NCBI GenBank assembly: GCA_016937795.1
Contig: JAFGVV010000049.1
Location: 62,001 to 126,000 of the forward strand
DNA from: Paludibacteraceae bacterium
GTDB lineage: Bacteria > Bacteroidota > Bacteroidia > Bacteroidales > Paludibacteraceae
Length of the DNA stretch: 64,000 bases
Reading direction: 5' to 3'
This document shows, one piece after another, positions 29,389-38,600 of the stretch; within the stretch, counting starts at the first letter, position 1, and the number at the start of each line of letters is the position of its first letter. The position numbers and the translations under genes are program-made. The notes under the pieces are model-generated. The model ran no database searches and was not told the DNA's origin. It saw only the letters and a program-made list of their open reading frames with translations.

Positions 29389-31245
29389 ATGAGGAAAAAA
29401 CTTTTATTAAGTATAGTCATTCTTCTTATCAGCGCCAGTCATTTAACAGCACAGAAGGACAGCACAGACATTGCCAATATAAGTCTGCTCGAAGAATATC
29501 AGCAAAAGTTTGAACAAATTGAGCAACAAAGACTTAAAGATTCGGTACGAAAAGTTGAACTCGAAAAACGCATTGAGTCCCTGAGCATAAGCGACCTCAC
29601 GACAAGGCAATACTTGCAAAAACAGCTGACTGACATCGAACGTGAAGAGGCTCAGCTTATGGCCGAAAAGAAAAAAAGCATCGACTCGCTGCGAACAACT
29701 GCAGTGGCATATCCGGTTGTTGTAGGTGGAACCGATACCATATACCATATTTATACCAAACTTGGAGCATCGACACCGCGTGAAAGAGCAGAAAATATCA
29801 GCAAAAAAATTAAAATGCTCGTCGAGGATGACCTTTTCCGCCCCGATTCGCTGCAAATAATTCCGGCTGAAAATGCTCACGACATTGTATATGGTGATAT
29901 AATAGTGCTAAGCATCTCCGAAACTGAGGCTTTGTGGTATGATAGCGATTCGAAGAAACTGGCAATAGAACTTCGCAACAAGATTTTACAGGCAATAGAA
30001 AAAGCCAAAAGCGAAAAAAGCATAGTAAAGATTTTAACCCGTATTGGACTTGTGATATTGGTTTTGGCATTGGCTGTATTATTTTTTAAACTCATAGGGA
30101 TTGGATTTAAAAAAGCACAGGCATTTATCGAAATCAAAAAAGACAAATGGCTTCGTAAACTTGCATACAAAGACTACACTTTTCTGACCGAAGATCAGGA
30201 ACTAAGTATTTTTCTTTTCCTTTTTAAAATTTTTCGTTGGTTTGTGTATATCATCCTGCTTTACATCACACTTCCCATCATTTTCAGCATTTTCCCATTT
30301 ACAAAAGGTTGGGCCGACACGCTATTCGGACTTATATGGTCGCCTTTCAGAGCCGTTTTTTTAGCCGTTTGGGAATATCTGCCCAACTTATTCAGTATCG
30401 TGGTTATATATATTGTGATGAAGTATTTTATCCGCTTCGTAAAGTATATATTTTCTGAAATTGAGAGTGGCAACCTCAAGTTATCGGGCTTTCATGCCGA
30501 CTGGGCAATGCCCACCTACAGCATATTAAGGTTTCTGCTATATGCATTTATGTTTGTCATGATTTTCCCTTACCTGCCCGGGTCCGATTCTGATATTTTC
30601 AAAGGCGTTTCGGTATTTATGGGTTTGTTGTTCTCGCTGGGATCGTCTTCGGCCATCGGCAACATTGTAGCCGGTCTTGTGATTACTTATATGCGACCTT
30701 TTAAAATCGGCGATCGCATACACATTGGCGATGCTACCGGCATAGTGCTCGAAAAAACACTACTTGTCACCCGCATGCGCAATATCCGAAACGAAATTAT
30801 CACCATACCAAATTCTTCGTTGCTCACGGGTAACACTGTAAACTACAGCACCGAGGCCGAAGAAAAGGGATTGATAATTAATACTTCTGTCACCATTGGC
30901 TACGATGTACCCTGGCGCGATATGCATCAGGCGCTTACAGATGCAGCCAATAAAACGAATCTGATTCTGAAAGACCCTCCACCATTTGTATGGCAAACAT
31001 CCCTCGAAGACTTTTACGTAAGTTATCAGATTAATTGCTATACCAATGCTCCTACCAGAGTTATGGACATTTATTCGGAACTACATCAGCACATACAGGA
31101 TATTTGCAACGAAAGAGGCATTGAAATTATGTCGCCACATTATCGTGCCGGGCGCGATGGCAGCCAAACGACCATACCGGCAAACTATCTTCCCAAGGGC
31201 TATAAAGCACCGGGTTTTAATGTAAACCTAACTCAGAAAAAATGA
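29389..31245 (+). CDS. MscS-family mechanosensitive channel
   Basis: A 618-aa channel of the small-conductance mechanosensitive family. A signal peptide (to about residue 21) is followed by a coiled-coil periplasmic domain (about 30-100) rich in E, K and Q. After four or five hydrophobic segments (from about 215), the conserved pore and beta domain spans about 405-480: GLLFSLGSSSAIGNIVAGLV and RPFKIGDRIHIGDATGIVLE. The C-terminal domain ends near residue 618. It likely releases solutes on hypo-osmotic shock. It overlaps the K+ channel gene by 4 bp (ATGA), so the two are translationally coupled. Confidence 0.93.
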   Translation: MRKKLLLSIVILLISASHLTAQKDSTDIANISLLEEYQQKFEQIEQQRLKDSVRKVELEKRIESLSISDLTTRQYLQKQLTDIEREEAQLMAEKKKSIDSLRTTAVAYPVVVGGTDTIYHIYTKLGASTPRERAENISKKIKMLVEDDLFRPDSLQIIPAENAHDIVYGDIIVLSISETEALWYDSDSKKLAIELRNKILQAIEKAKSEKSIVKILTRIGLVILVLALAVLFFKLIGIGFKKAQAFIEIKKDKWLRKLAYKDYTFLTEDQELSIFLFLFKIFRWFVYIILLYITLPIIFSIFPFTKGWADTLFGLIWSPFRAVFLAVWEYLPNLFSIVVIYIVMKYFIRFVKYIFSEIESGNLKLSGFHADWAMPTYSILRFLLYAFMFVMIFPYLPGSDSDIFKGVSVFMGLLFSLGSSSAIGNIVAGLVITYMRPFKIGDRIHIGDATGIVLEKTLLVTRMRNIRNEIITIPNSSLLTGNTVNYSTEAEEKGLIINTSVTIGYDVPWRDMHQALTDAANKTNLILKDPPPFVWQTSLEDFYVSYQINCYTNAPTRVMDIYSELHQHIQDICNERGIEIMSPHYRAGRDGSQTTIPANYLPKGYKAPGFNVNLTQKK

Positions 31246-32063
31246 TTGACAAAGACAGAATTTATAAAATAATATTCGAAAGTAACACTCCGAAAGGCAA
31301 ACAGTTTGATGTAGCATTGCTTTGGCTTATCCTGTTAAGTATTTTAGTAGCAGCCATCGACAGCATGCCCGGGCTACCTCGCTGGATCGACATATCACTC
31401 GATGCTACTGAATGGCTGTTTACACTTGCTTTTACTGCGGAATACTTCACCCGCATCTATGTAAGCAGATATCCGAGAAAATACATATTCAGTTTTTGGG
31501 GATTAGTTGATTTATTGGCCATTTTACCAAGTTATTTTAGCCTGATTTTTTTCGGCTATCAGTATTTATTGGTTGTACGTGTTCTCAGACTATTGCGTGT
31601 ATTCAGAATTCTGAAACTTGTACGTTTCAATAGCGAAGCACTTTGGCTTATACATTCACTAAAAGCAAGTATTTACAAGATCAGCATTTTTCTATCAGCA
31701 GTATTAGTGACTGTCATTATTCTGGGTACAGTAATGTACGTCATCGAAGGAGGCAACAATGGCTTCAGCAGCATTCCACAAAGCATATACTGGGCCATTA
31801 TCACTATCACTACAGTGGGTTATGGCGATATAGTACCCCATACAATGTTAGGGAAATTTGTATCTTCAATAATTATGCTTATTGGTTATGCCATTATTGC
31901 TATCCCCACCGGCATTGTGACTGTTGAAATGTCGCGCAGACGTGAAATGAAGCAAATTTGTCCCACCTGCAATGAGAAAAACAACGAAAGCGCGAACTAT
32001 TGTAGTCATTGCGGACAAAATTTGCAAAAAAAAACGGAAGATAATACGAAAACTGAGCTATAA
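31242..32063 (+). CDS. Voltage-gated K+ channel with C-terminal zinc ribbon
   Basis: A 273-aa six-segment channel. The S4-type helix VVRVLRLLRVFRILKLVRF (about residues 111-129) has regularly spaced arginines, and the selectivity filter TTVGYGD lies at 190-196, flanked by the pore helix and S6. The C-terminal tail carries two CxxC pairs (C240/C243 and C254/C257), forming a zinc-ribbon-like module in the cytoplasm. Such tails are seen on some bacterial Kv-like proteins. It is translationally coupled to the MscS-like gene, which points to joint control of ion flow or osmotic balance. The sensing role of the ribbon is inference. Confidence 0.92.
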   Translation: MIDKDRIYKIIFESNTPKGKQFDVALLWLILLSILVAAIDSMPGLPRWIDISLDATEWLFTLAFTAEYFTRIYVSRYPRKYIFSFWGLVDLLAILPSYFSLIFFGYQYLLVVRVLRLLRVFRILKLVRFNSEALWLIHSLKASIYKISIFLSAVLVTVIILGTVMYVIEGGNNGFSSIPQSIYWAIITITTVGYGDIVPHTMLGKFVSSIIMLIGYAIIAIPTGIVTVEMSRRREMKQICPTCNEKNNESANYCSHCGQNLQKKTEDNTKTEL

Positions 32064-32117
32064 AAATAAGATTATAAAAAAAACTTTTGTACTTTTGTCA
32101 CTATTAGAAACTGTATA

Positions 32118-32261
32118 ATGGCATCAGAAAGGCCTTATGAATCATATTTCATGTCATTTAAGTTGGATAATCAAAAAATAATCGAAGAGTTTTTTCAAAG
32201 TACATTAAACAAACACACACACTTAATTGTTAAGACATTAAAACCACACAAATATGATTAG
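32118..32261 (+). CDS. Possible small ORF overlapping the response-regulator start
   Basis: An open frame of 47 codons from an ATG at 32118, beginning MASERPYESYFMSFKLDN. Its TAG stop (32259-32261) overlaps the start of the response regulator gene (ATG at 32254), the overlap pattern of a coupled leader peptide. A TACTTTTG -7-like box ends 20 bp before its ATG (32090-32097), although no -33 element is clear. The peptide resembles no family I know. It could equally be chance in an untranslated leader. Confidence 0.35.
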   Translation: MASERPYESYFMSFKLDNQKIIEEFFQSTLNKHTHLIVKTLKPHKYD

Positions 32262-32883
32262 AGTTTTTATAGTTGACGATCACGAAATTATTCGCCAGGG
32301 ATTGAAAATGATTCTGAAAGAAGCTCCGGATCTGACAGTCGTAGGTGAAGCTGCCGACGGCAACGAAGCCCTGAAAAAATTGCGAACAGCTGAATGCGAT
32401 GTACTTGTACTCGACATGAATATGCCCGGCAAAAGTGGTATAGAATTGCTCACCGAAATCAAGGCATTACGCCCTAAACTTCACATCTTGGTACTTACGA
32501 TTCATCCTGAGGACAAGTTTGCGCTCAAAACTCTTAAAGCGGGAGCCTCGGGCTATCTCTGCAAGGACACTGCTCTTGAAGAACTTGAAGTGGCCATTCG
32601 TAAAATTTACAACAAAGGCCGTTACATTAGCAATACGCTTGCCGAGCAGCTCGCTTTCGAAGTAGTCCCCGACAACAGAGCATTGCACGAACAACTTTCG
32701 CGCAGAGAAAATGAAATTCTTGTCAAAATTGCACGCGGCTCTAAAGTAAAGGACATTGCAGCCGAACTGGGCTTAAGTATCAGTACGGTTTTCACTTACC
32801 GACTCAGAATTTTCGAAAAACTGAATGTAAAAAGCAATGTAGAACTTACACATTATGCCATCGATCACAAACTCATTAATTAA
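32254..32883 (+). CDS. NarL/FixJ-type response regulator (copy 1)
   Basis: A 209-aa regulator with a receiver domain (VDDHE at 8-11, phospho-acceptor D54 in VLDMNMPG, K in GYLCKDTALEEL) and a LuxR-type HTH (LSRRENEILVKIARGSKVKDIAAELGLSISTVFTYRLRIFEKL). The recognition region SISTVFTYR replaces the common S-x-x-TVxxH form. No histidine kinase is in the window. It is very similar to the regulator at 34360-34992: both share HPEDKFALKTLK and GASGYLCKDTALEEL word for word. A strong terminator follows at 32924. Confidence 0.93.
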   Translation: MIRVFIVDDHEIIRQGLKMILKEAPDLTVVGEAADGNEALKKLRTAECDVLVLDMNMPGKSGIELLTEIKALRPKLHILVLTIHPEDKFALKTLKAGASGYLCKDTALEELEVAIRKIYNKGRYISNTLAEQLAFEVVPDNRALHEQLSRRENEILVKIARGSKVKDIAAELGLSISTVFTYRLRIFEKLNVKSNVELTHYAIDHKLIN

Positions 32884-33548
32884 GACATTGTTGTTCGATT
32901 AAAGAAAGCATGCCCTTTGATTAAAACAGCCTGATTTTTCAGGCTGTTTTTTTATGCATTATCCTGAATAAAAAAAGTAAAGAAGAAAAAAAATAATTGT
33001 GAAATTATTTTTTTATTACAAAGCCACAGTATCGACAAAGCAGCATATTGCGAAACTGTTTATTATAGCTAACTGTAATTTGTACGACAAAACCGCCATA
33101 TCGCCCAAACAGAAACAAGCTCAAATCGAGAAACAAATACTAATAATCCTAAATAATTATGTTATTTAATGTGAAATACAACACATAAAATCAGGCATAT
33201 ATTAGTTCTTCAAAAACCCGAAACAACGAATAAACTTCAATATGTCGTAGCAATTTCTGAAAAAGCAATTATTTACTACATATTCAATTGCGACGCCCAC
33301 ACGAGACTGAGACATGAAGCGCTCATTATCCGACATTTAGAACCAATAAACTATTACAAGGTCAAGAAAGAGCCATACATACAATAAGTCCGCAAACAAA
33401 GCCAGTTATAATTGTCGCACAAAATACGACAAACCACTACAACAAATGCGACCACCTGATTTCAGGCACATTAGCTTACTATTTATAGTATATTTGAATC
33501 AGTAGAAAACAACTGAAATTCCTAAAGCAAAATATAAATACAAAAGCA
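32884..33548. other. Intergenic region between regulator 1 and the small secreted protein gene
   Basis: 665 bp with a terminator at its left end (32924-32953) and a TATATTTG -7-like box at 33489-33496 near its right end. The rest is AT-rich with no gene-like frame or repeat that I can name. The length suggests regulatory DNA upstream of the secreted-protein gene. Confidence 0.5.
32924..32953 (+). terminator. Intrinsic terminator after response regulator 1
   Basis: Perfect 11-bp stem AAACAGCCTGA / TCAGGCTGTTT with a TTTT loop, followed by a T run. It is 40 bp after the stop codon. Confidence 0.9.
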
Positions 33549-34319
33549 ATGAAAACGACAACCATCACCAAGCTTATTGCAACACTGATATTATCAGTCA
33601 GTTTTGCATGGTCGTATTCACAGGAAGGCAAAACATGTACGTTTATCGAAGTAAGCGGCGAAGGATATTACGACCAACTATGGCTGTTTACTGCTGAAGG
33701 CACCACCGAAGGCTTCGACAATGGTTGGGATGGCTACAAATTCATCAACGAAAACAGCTCTGCACCACAGATATATGCTGTTAGCCCCGATGGAAAATTT
33801 CAGATTTCCACTTCCTCCAACATCCACCAACAGGCTTTAGGATTTATACCCGGCACATACGGAACTTTCACCATGACATTTACGCATACCGACATTCATT
33901 TGAACTACAACAAACTATACCTTCACGACAAAGCAACCGGAAAGAGCGTCGATATTTTAGCACAGGGTTCAACATACACATTCGCTGCCAACGAAAGAGA
34001 TATCAGAGAACGCTTTGTAATGCTTACGGAACTAAGCCACGACAATAAAAGCGACAACAAAAAAGACAGAGAGATAAAAGATAACAAAGCCAAATCGGTA
34101 AAAGTTTTCAGTGCAAACAAACGCCTCGTAATAGATAATCCTAACAAGGAGAAAGCAAAGGTTCGTCTTTACAATGCTCAAAACGGATCATTTATAATGG
34201 AACATTCGATAGCTTCGGGCAACAATACTGAAATCGATGCGAATACCGAAACAGGTGCCTATATCGTAGCTATATCAGTAGAAAACGATATATACAACAC
34301 AACAATACTATTGCAATAA
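33549..34319 (+). CDS. Small secreted protein with T9SS-like tail, module shared with the giant surface protein
   Basis: A 256-aa protein with a signal peptide (about 1-25, ending SYSQ). Residues 42-160 form a compact module: LWLFTAEGTTEGFDNGWDG, IYAVSPDGKFQIS, FTMTFTHTDIHLNYNKLYLH, then RFVMLTE. The same order of motifs recurs near the C-terminus of the 2167-aa protein at 35682-42185 (MWLFQNEH, GFDNGGDG, EFTHTNTDRLYRKIFLHDLE, RFRIIT). A lysine- and aspartate-rich linker (about 165-185) leads to a C-terminal domain (VRLYNAQNGSF ... GAYIVAIS) that resembles T9SS sorting domains. The gene is 40 bp upstream of response regulator 2 and probably co-transcribed with it. The function is unknown. Confidence 0.7.
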   Translation: MKTTTITKLIATLILSVSFAWSYSQEGKTCTFIEVSGEGYYDQLWLFTAEGTTEGFDNGWDGYKFINENSSAPQIYAVSPDGKFQISTSSNIHQQALGFIPGTYGTFTMTFTHTDIHLNYNKLYLHDKATGKSVDILAQGSTYTFAANERDIRERFVMLTELSHDNKSDNKKDREIKDNKAKSVKVFSANKRLVIDNPNKEKAKVRLYNAQNGSFIMEHSIASGNNTEIDANTETGAYIVAISVENDIYNTTILLQ

Positions 34320-34359
34320 AACCAAAGCAAGCAGGTATTTATTTTTAAAAAGTAAAATA

Positions 34360-34992
34360 ATGATTAAAGTTTTTATAGTGGACGACCACGAAATAATCCG
34401 ACGAGGATTAAAAATGATTTTAAAAGATGCCACCGACCTGACTGTAGTTGGCGAAGCACAGGATGGAACTGAGGCATTAGCCAAAGTACCTGTAACAGAC
34501 ATCGACGTTCTACTTCTCGACATGAACATGCCCGGTAAATGCGGCATAGAACTACTTACCGAACTGAAAGCTTTGAAACCGGAAGTACAAATTCTTATAC
34601 TAACCATTCACCCCGAGGATAAATTTGCACTTAAAACGCTCAAATCGGGGGCATCGGGCTATCTGTGTAAAGACACCGCATTGGAGGAGCTTGTAAATGC
34701 AATTCGAAAAGTTCAGAGTAAAGGCAGATATATAAGCCCTACCCTTGCCGAACAACTTGCCTTCGACTTAGTACCAAACAACCCGGACACTAACGTTAGT
34801 GTACTCAACGAAAAAGAACAGTTTATACTAATAAAAATTGCTTCGGGCGAAAAAATTAAAAACATTGCACAGGAAATGAAATTAAGTATCAGCACAGTTT
34901 TCAGTTACCGAATGAGGATTTTTGAAAAACTGAAACTCAGCAACAATGTTGAACTTACACATTACGCCATCGAAAACAAACTTGTAAGTTAA
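34360..34992 (+). CDS. NarL/FixJ-type response regulator (copy 2)
   Basis: A 210-aa regulator, near-duplicate of that at 32254-32883. The receiver keeps VDDHE, the phospho-acceptor Asp54 in LLDMNMPG and GYLCKDTALEEL; the LuxR-type HTH reads EKEQFILIKIASGEKIKNIA ... LSISTVFSYRMRIFEKL. Between them, residues about 137-150 differ most from copy 1. It follows the small secreted protein by 40 bp, so this pair is probably one operon. No partner kinase is nearby. The adjacent giant surface protein is a plausible target; that is inference. Confidence 0.92.
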   Translation: MIKVFIVDDHEIIRRGLKMILKDATDLTVVGEAQDGTEALAKVPVTDIDVLLLDMNMPGKCGIELLTELKALKPEVQILILTIHPEDKFALKTLKSGASGYLCKDTALEELVNAIRKVQSKGRYISPTLAEQLAFDLVPNNPDTNVSVLNEKEQFILIKIASGEKIKNIAQEMKLSISTVFSYRMRIFEKLKLSNNVELTHYAIENKLVS

Positions 34993-35021
34993 TTCACATA
35001 CCGACATCACTATCACTCCAC

Positions 35022-35065
35022 AAAAAAACGATTGCTAAATATATATTTAGTGATCGTTTTTTTTT
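35022..35065 (+). terminator. Intrinsic terminator after response regulator 2
   Basis: A long two-part stem: AAAACGAT pairs with ATCGTTTT, and inside it CTAAATAT pairs with ATATTTAG. It is followed by a run of T. It lies about 30 bp after the regulator's stop codon. Confidence 0.85.
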
Positions 35066-35521
35066 ATTACTTACAATCTGTAAGCACCTGGAATTTTTAC
35101 TACATTTTTATGATTTTTTATACTACAAAAATCAGCTCAAATACATATTGTTACATAACACTTTAACGATACAGATTATAACTAATACAAATATGTATAA
35201 CAATAATTTAAATCACAAATATGACTACAGCCTTAATAATTCCGAAGCATTTTTCATTCATTAGATAAATTATAAACCCGGTAAAATAGCTAAGTGCTTA
35301 AAATTACGAGAAAAAATAAGCGACAACGACTCCTTAAAACAGATTTCATTTCTGAATCACACGCTCAACACAGGGCTCAACACCAGCTTTCACACAACTG
35401 ACAATGTGCAACTTAAAACTCAAAACAGCTTATCCGACAAGTACGGTTACAATTTTTCCTGCAAATTGTATTAATAATCTCAATAAAGATGTAGTAATTT
35501 ATTCATTTTTAAAAGAATATG

Positions 35522-35553
35522 TTTGCTGAATAACAGAAGTTTTTGTAATTTTG
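35522..35553 (+). promoter_or_regulatory. Candidate promoter of the giant surface protein
   Basis: TTTG at 35522-35525, a 20-nt spacer and TAATTTTG at 35546-35553: a full Bacteroidota consensus. The start codon is 107-128 bp downstream, leaving a leader long enough for regulation. Confidence 0.72.
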
Positions 35554-35681
35554 CCTCGAATTATTACTGCAATTATCGAATACATAAATTTCAAATGATA
35601 TGTCATTAATAGCAGAAGCTATAAACCACTGTTTTTTATCTGATTTTTTATTCATTTAGTATGCAATTCAGGAATACACAT

Positions 35682-38600
35682 ATGACAAATTTCAAACGCA
35701 TCCCGAATTTACTCAAAACCCTATTTGTAATATTATTTACACTTAGCTCCATATTTTCTTACGCTCAAATAAGCCAGATTGGCACCACAACCGGAAATGC
35801 AAGTACACGTGCAAGGAGCATCTCTGTAACCAAACCCACAGGTGTTGAAATTGGAGATCTATTGGTACTTACGGTTGTAAAATACACAAAAAACAACACA
35901 ACAGACCCTTTTATTAACGACAACAGTTCGGGCGGCTGGATACAACTAACAGCAGGGCCTATAGGAGGAAACGATTACCGGGCTGCGGTTTTTTATAAAA
36001 TTGTTTCTGTAGATTGGGAACCTACCGAATACACAGTCGTCCCTTCCGGCTGGTCAAACGCGAATGTCAAAGCTACTGTTATGGCATTTCGAGGTGTCGA
36101 CCTTAGCAATCCTATCAATGCTCAAAACGCTGCTATTTCAGCAGTAACAAATTCAAGCAGCATTTCAATACCTGCCATTTCAACCACAACTACTAACTCC
36201 CTGTTATTGCAAATAGGAATGTCTTACAATGATGGCACCACTCCAAATTTCAATAGTTGGACATCTAACGATTTAGGCGGATTGAATGGCATTTACACAT
36301 ACACTGCTGGAGAATACACAAACCTCACAGCTGCATCAATCATAAAAACAACTTCCGGATCGACCGGCACAGGGAATATTGGGTTAACCGGACAAAGCAG
36401 CTATATCGGCGGATTTATGTTTGCTTTAAACCCTGCACCTCCGTTACACTACCGCACACGCCCAGGCGGGCAAGGTTGGGATAATTTAGTCACCTGGGAA
36501 AGTTCAGACAATGGCATAAACTGGGCAAATGCATTAAGACTCCCGGGACCAAATGACATATCAGTAATTATACAAAGCGGCCACAATGTAACTGCTTCTT
36601 CGGCTTCAGTAGTTGTAAACAACTTAACTGTAGATGGCACTTTAAACATAGCCGAAAGTTCAAACTTTGTGGCCAACACTGCCAATATCAACGGCACATT
36701 AGAAGTACAAAACACCGCAACTTTCTCCGGAACAGGTATTACATTTAACGCGGGAAGTACTTATAATCACAATCGTGATGGAGGCACAATTCCAACAGCA
36801 ACATGGAATACAAATTCTACTGTTTTGGTTTCAGGGATATCGTCAAATACTCCTGCCGGCCTTACACAATCATTTGCTAATTTCACATGGAACTCAAACC
36901 AAACAAGCGACTTATCCCTGGCAGGAGAACTTAACACAATCAATGGAAATTTCAGCATACAAAACACCGGAAACTATTCGATTAGTATAGGTGGCACTGG
37001 ACCCGGCAACCTAACTATATCGGGCGACTACATACAGACAGGTGGCATTTTAAGAGGCAACTATGCTCAAAATGGTGGTATCGACAGAATTATTACTATT
37101 GGTGGAGACCTGAATATCAGCAACGGCACCCTTGACCTGAGTGGCGCCACAAGCAACAATTCAATACAATTATTACTTGCAGGGGATTTCACACAAACGG
37201 GTGGTACAATTACAGAAACCGGTGCAGGAACAAACAACACATTTACATTTAACGGAAACAGCACTCAAACTTATTTAAAAAACGGTGGAACAATCAGCAA
37301 TACTGTAAATTTCGCCATAAACCCTTTATCGACAGTTGATTTTGGCACATCAATTTTAAATGGTTCAAACGGTACATTTACACTGAATAGCAATGCCACC
37401 ATCATCACTGCAAACACTCAGGGAATATCCAACAGTGGAACAAGTGGCAGTATCCAAACAACCGGAGTGCGAACATACAGCCCCACAGCCAACTATGTAT
37501 ACAACAGCCCATGGGATCAGGTGAGTGGAAACGGCCTGACCAATGCTGAAAATCTCACTATTAACGCAGGACGAAATTTCACTCTTTCAGCAGCTACAAA
37601 TGTATCAGGTGTTTTAAATATGCAAAGTGGTGTCGTTGCTACCACTTCGACCAACATACTCAGAATAACCAACACTTCGGCAAATGCTATTGTGGGAGGC
37701 TCGGCATCTGCTTATATAAGTGGCCCTATTCAGCGTAACCTACCGGCATCTTCGAGTGCTGCAGCGGCTTACAAATTTCCTGTTGGCACAGGCACTTATT
37801 ACACAAATCCGCGATATTATCCATTTAGTCTGGAAAATCCTGCAACAGGCACAGGGACCATTACTGCAACTGTCCAGGCCTTCGCAGCCAATGCAGGAGG
37901 CAGTTTTTCCGGATTAATACAATCAGCAAGTACTACTGAATACTGGAGTCTTATCACTTCAGGAAATTTCACAAACAGCAAAGTGAGTATTTCGCGCCCT
38001 ACTGCTATTTATCCGTTTAACAGCATTACCGGTAGTACCACACAAACCGGCACTTACGAACTGCTGTATGGCACATCAGGCACAAACGGCGTAAGCAATT
38101 CCGAAAACATCGGCACGAGCAGGTTTTTCCGTTTTGCCGAAGTGGCAAATGCCTTTTCGGTTTCACGCACTAATATCAATACATTCAGTTATGTGGAAGG
38201 CAACGGACCTTCGGCTATCGAATCGCTGCTGATTAATGGTACCGGCTTATCGGGAAACGTACAGGTTACTGCTCCACAGAATTTCGAAATATCACTTACA
38301 GGCGGAGGCAATTTTTCCGGCTCGCAGGTACTGAACATTCCTGCTGTGAGCGGACAAGTCAGCAACAGGACACTGTATATCCGCATGAAAGCAGGCTTGT
38401 CGCAGGGAGCAGTACCAGTGGACACTTTGACAGTAAGCACACTCGGCATGGACGATCAGATTGTTTTATTGAGCGGAAATGTGACTGTACGCCCTGTGAT
38501 TACATTTACCCCTACAGCGCTGAGCGGATTTAATTATAAATTTGCATCAGGCCCATCGGCGTCTCAATCGTTTATGGTAATGGGGTCAAATCTCTCGGGC

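Larger units (their letters stand above)
34993..35681. other. Intergenic region upstream of the giant surface protein
   Basis: About 690 bp. It contains the terminator of regulator 2 (35022-35065) and a consensus promoter (35522-35553). The central part is AT-rich and I see no gene, RNA or repeat in it. The length leaves room for regulator sites. Confidence 0.6.
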
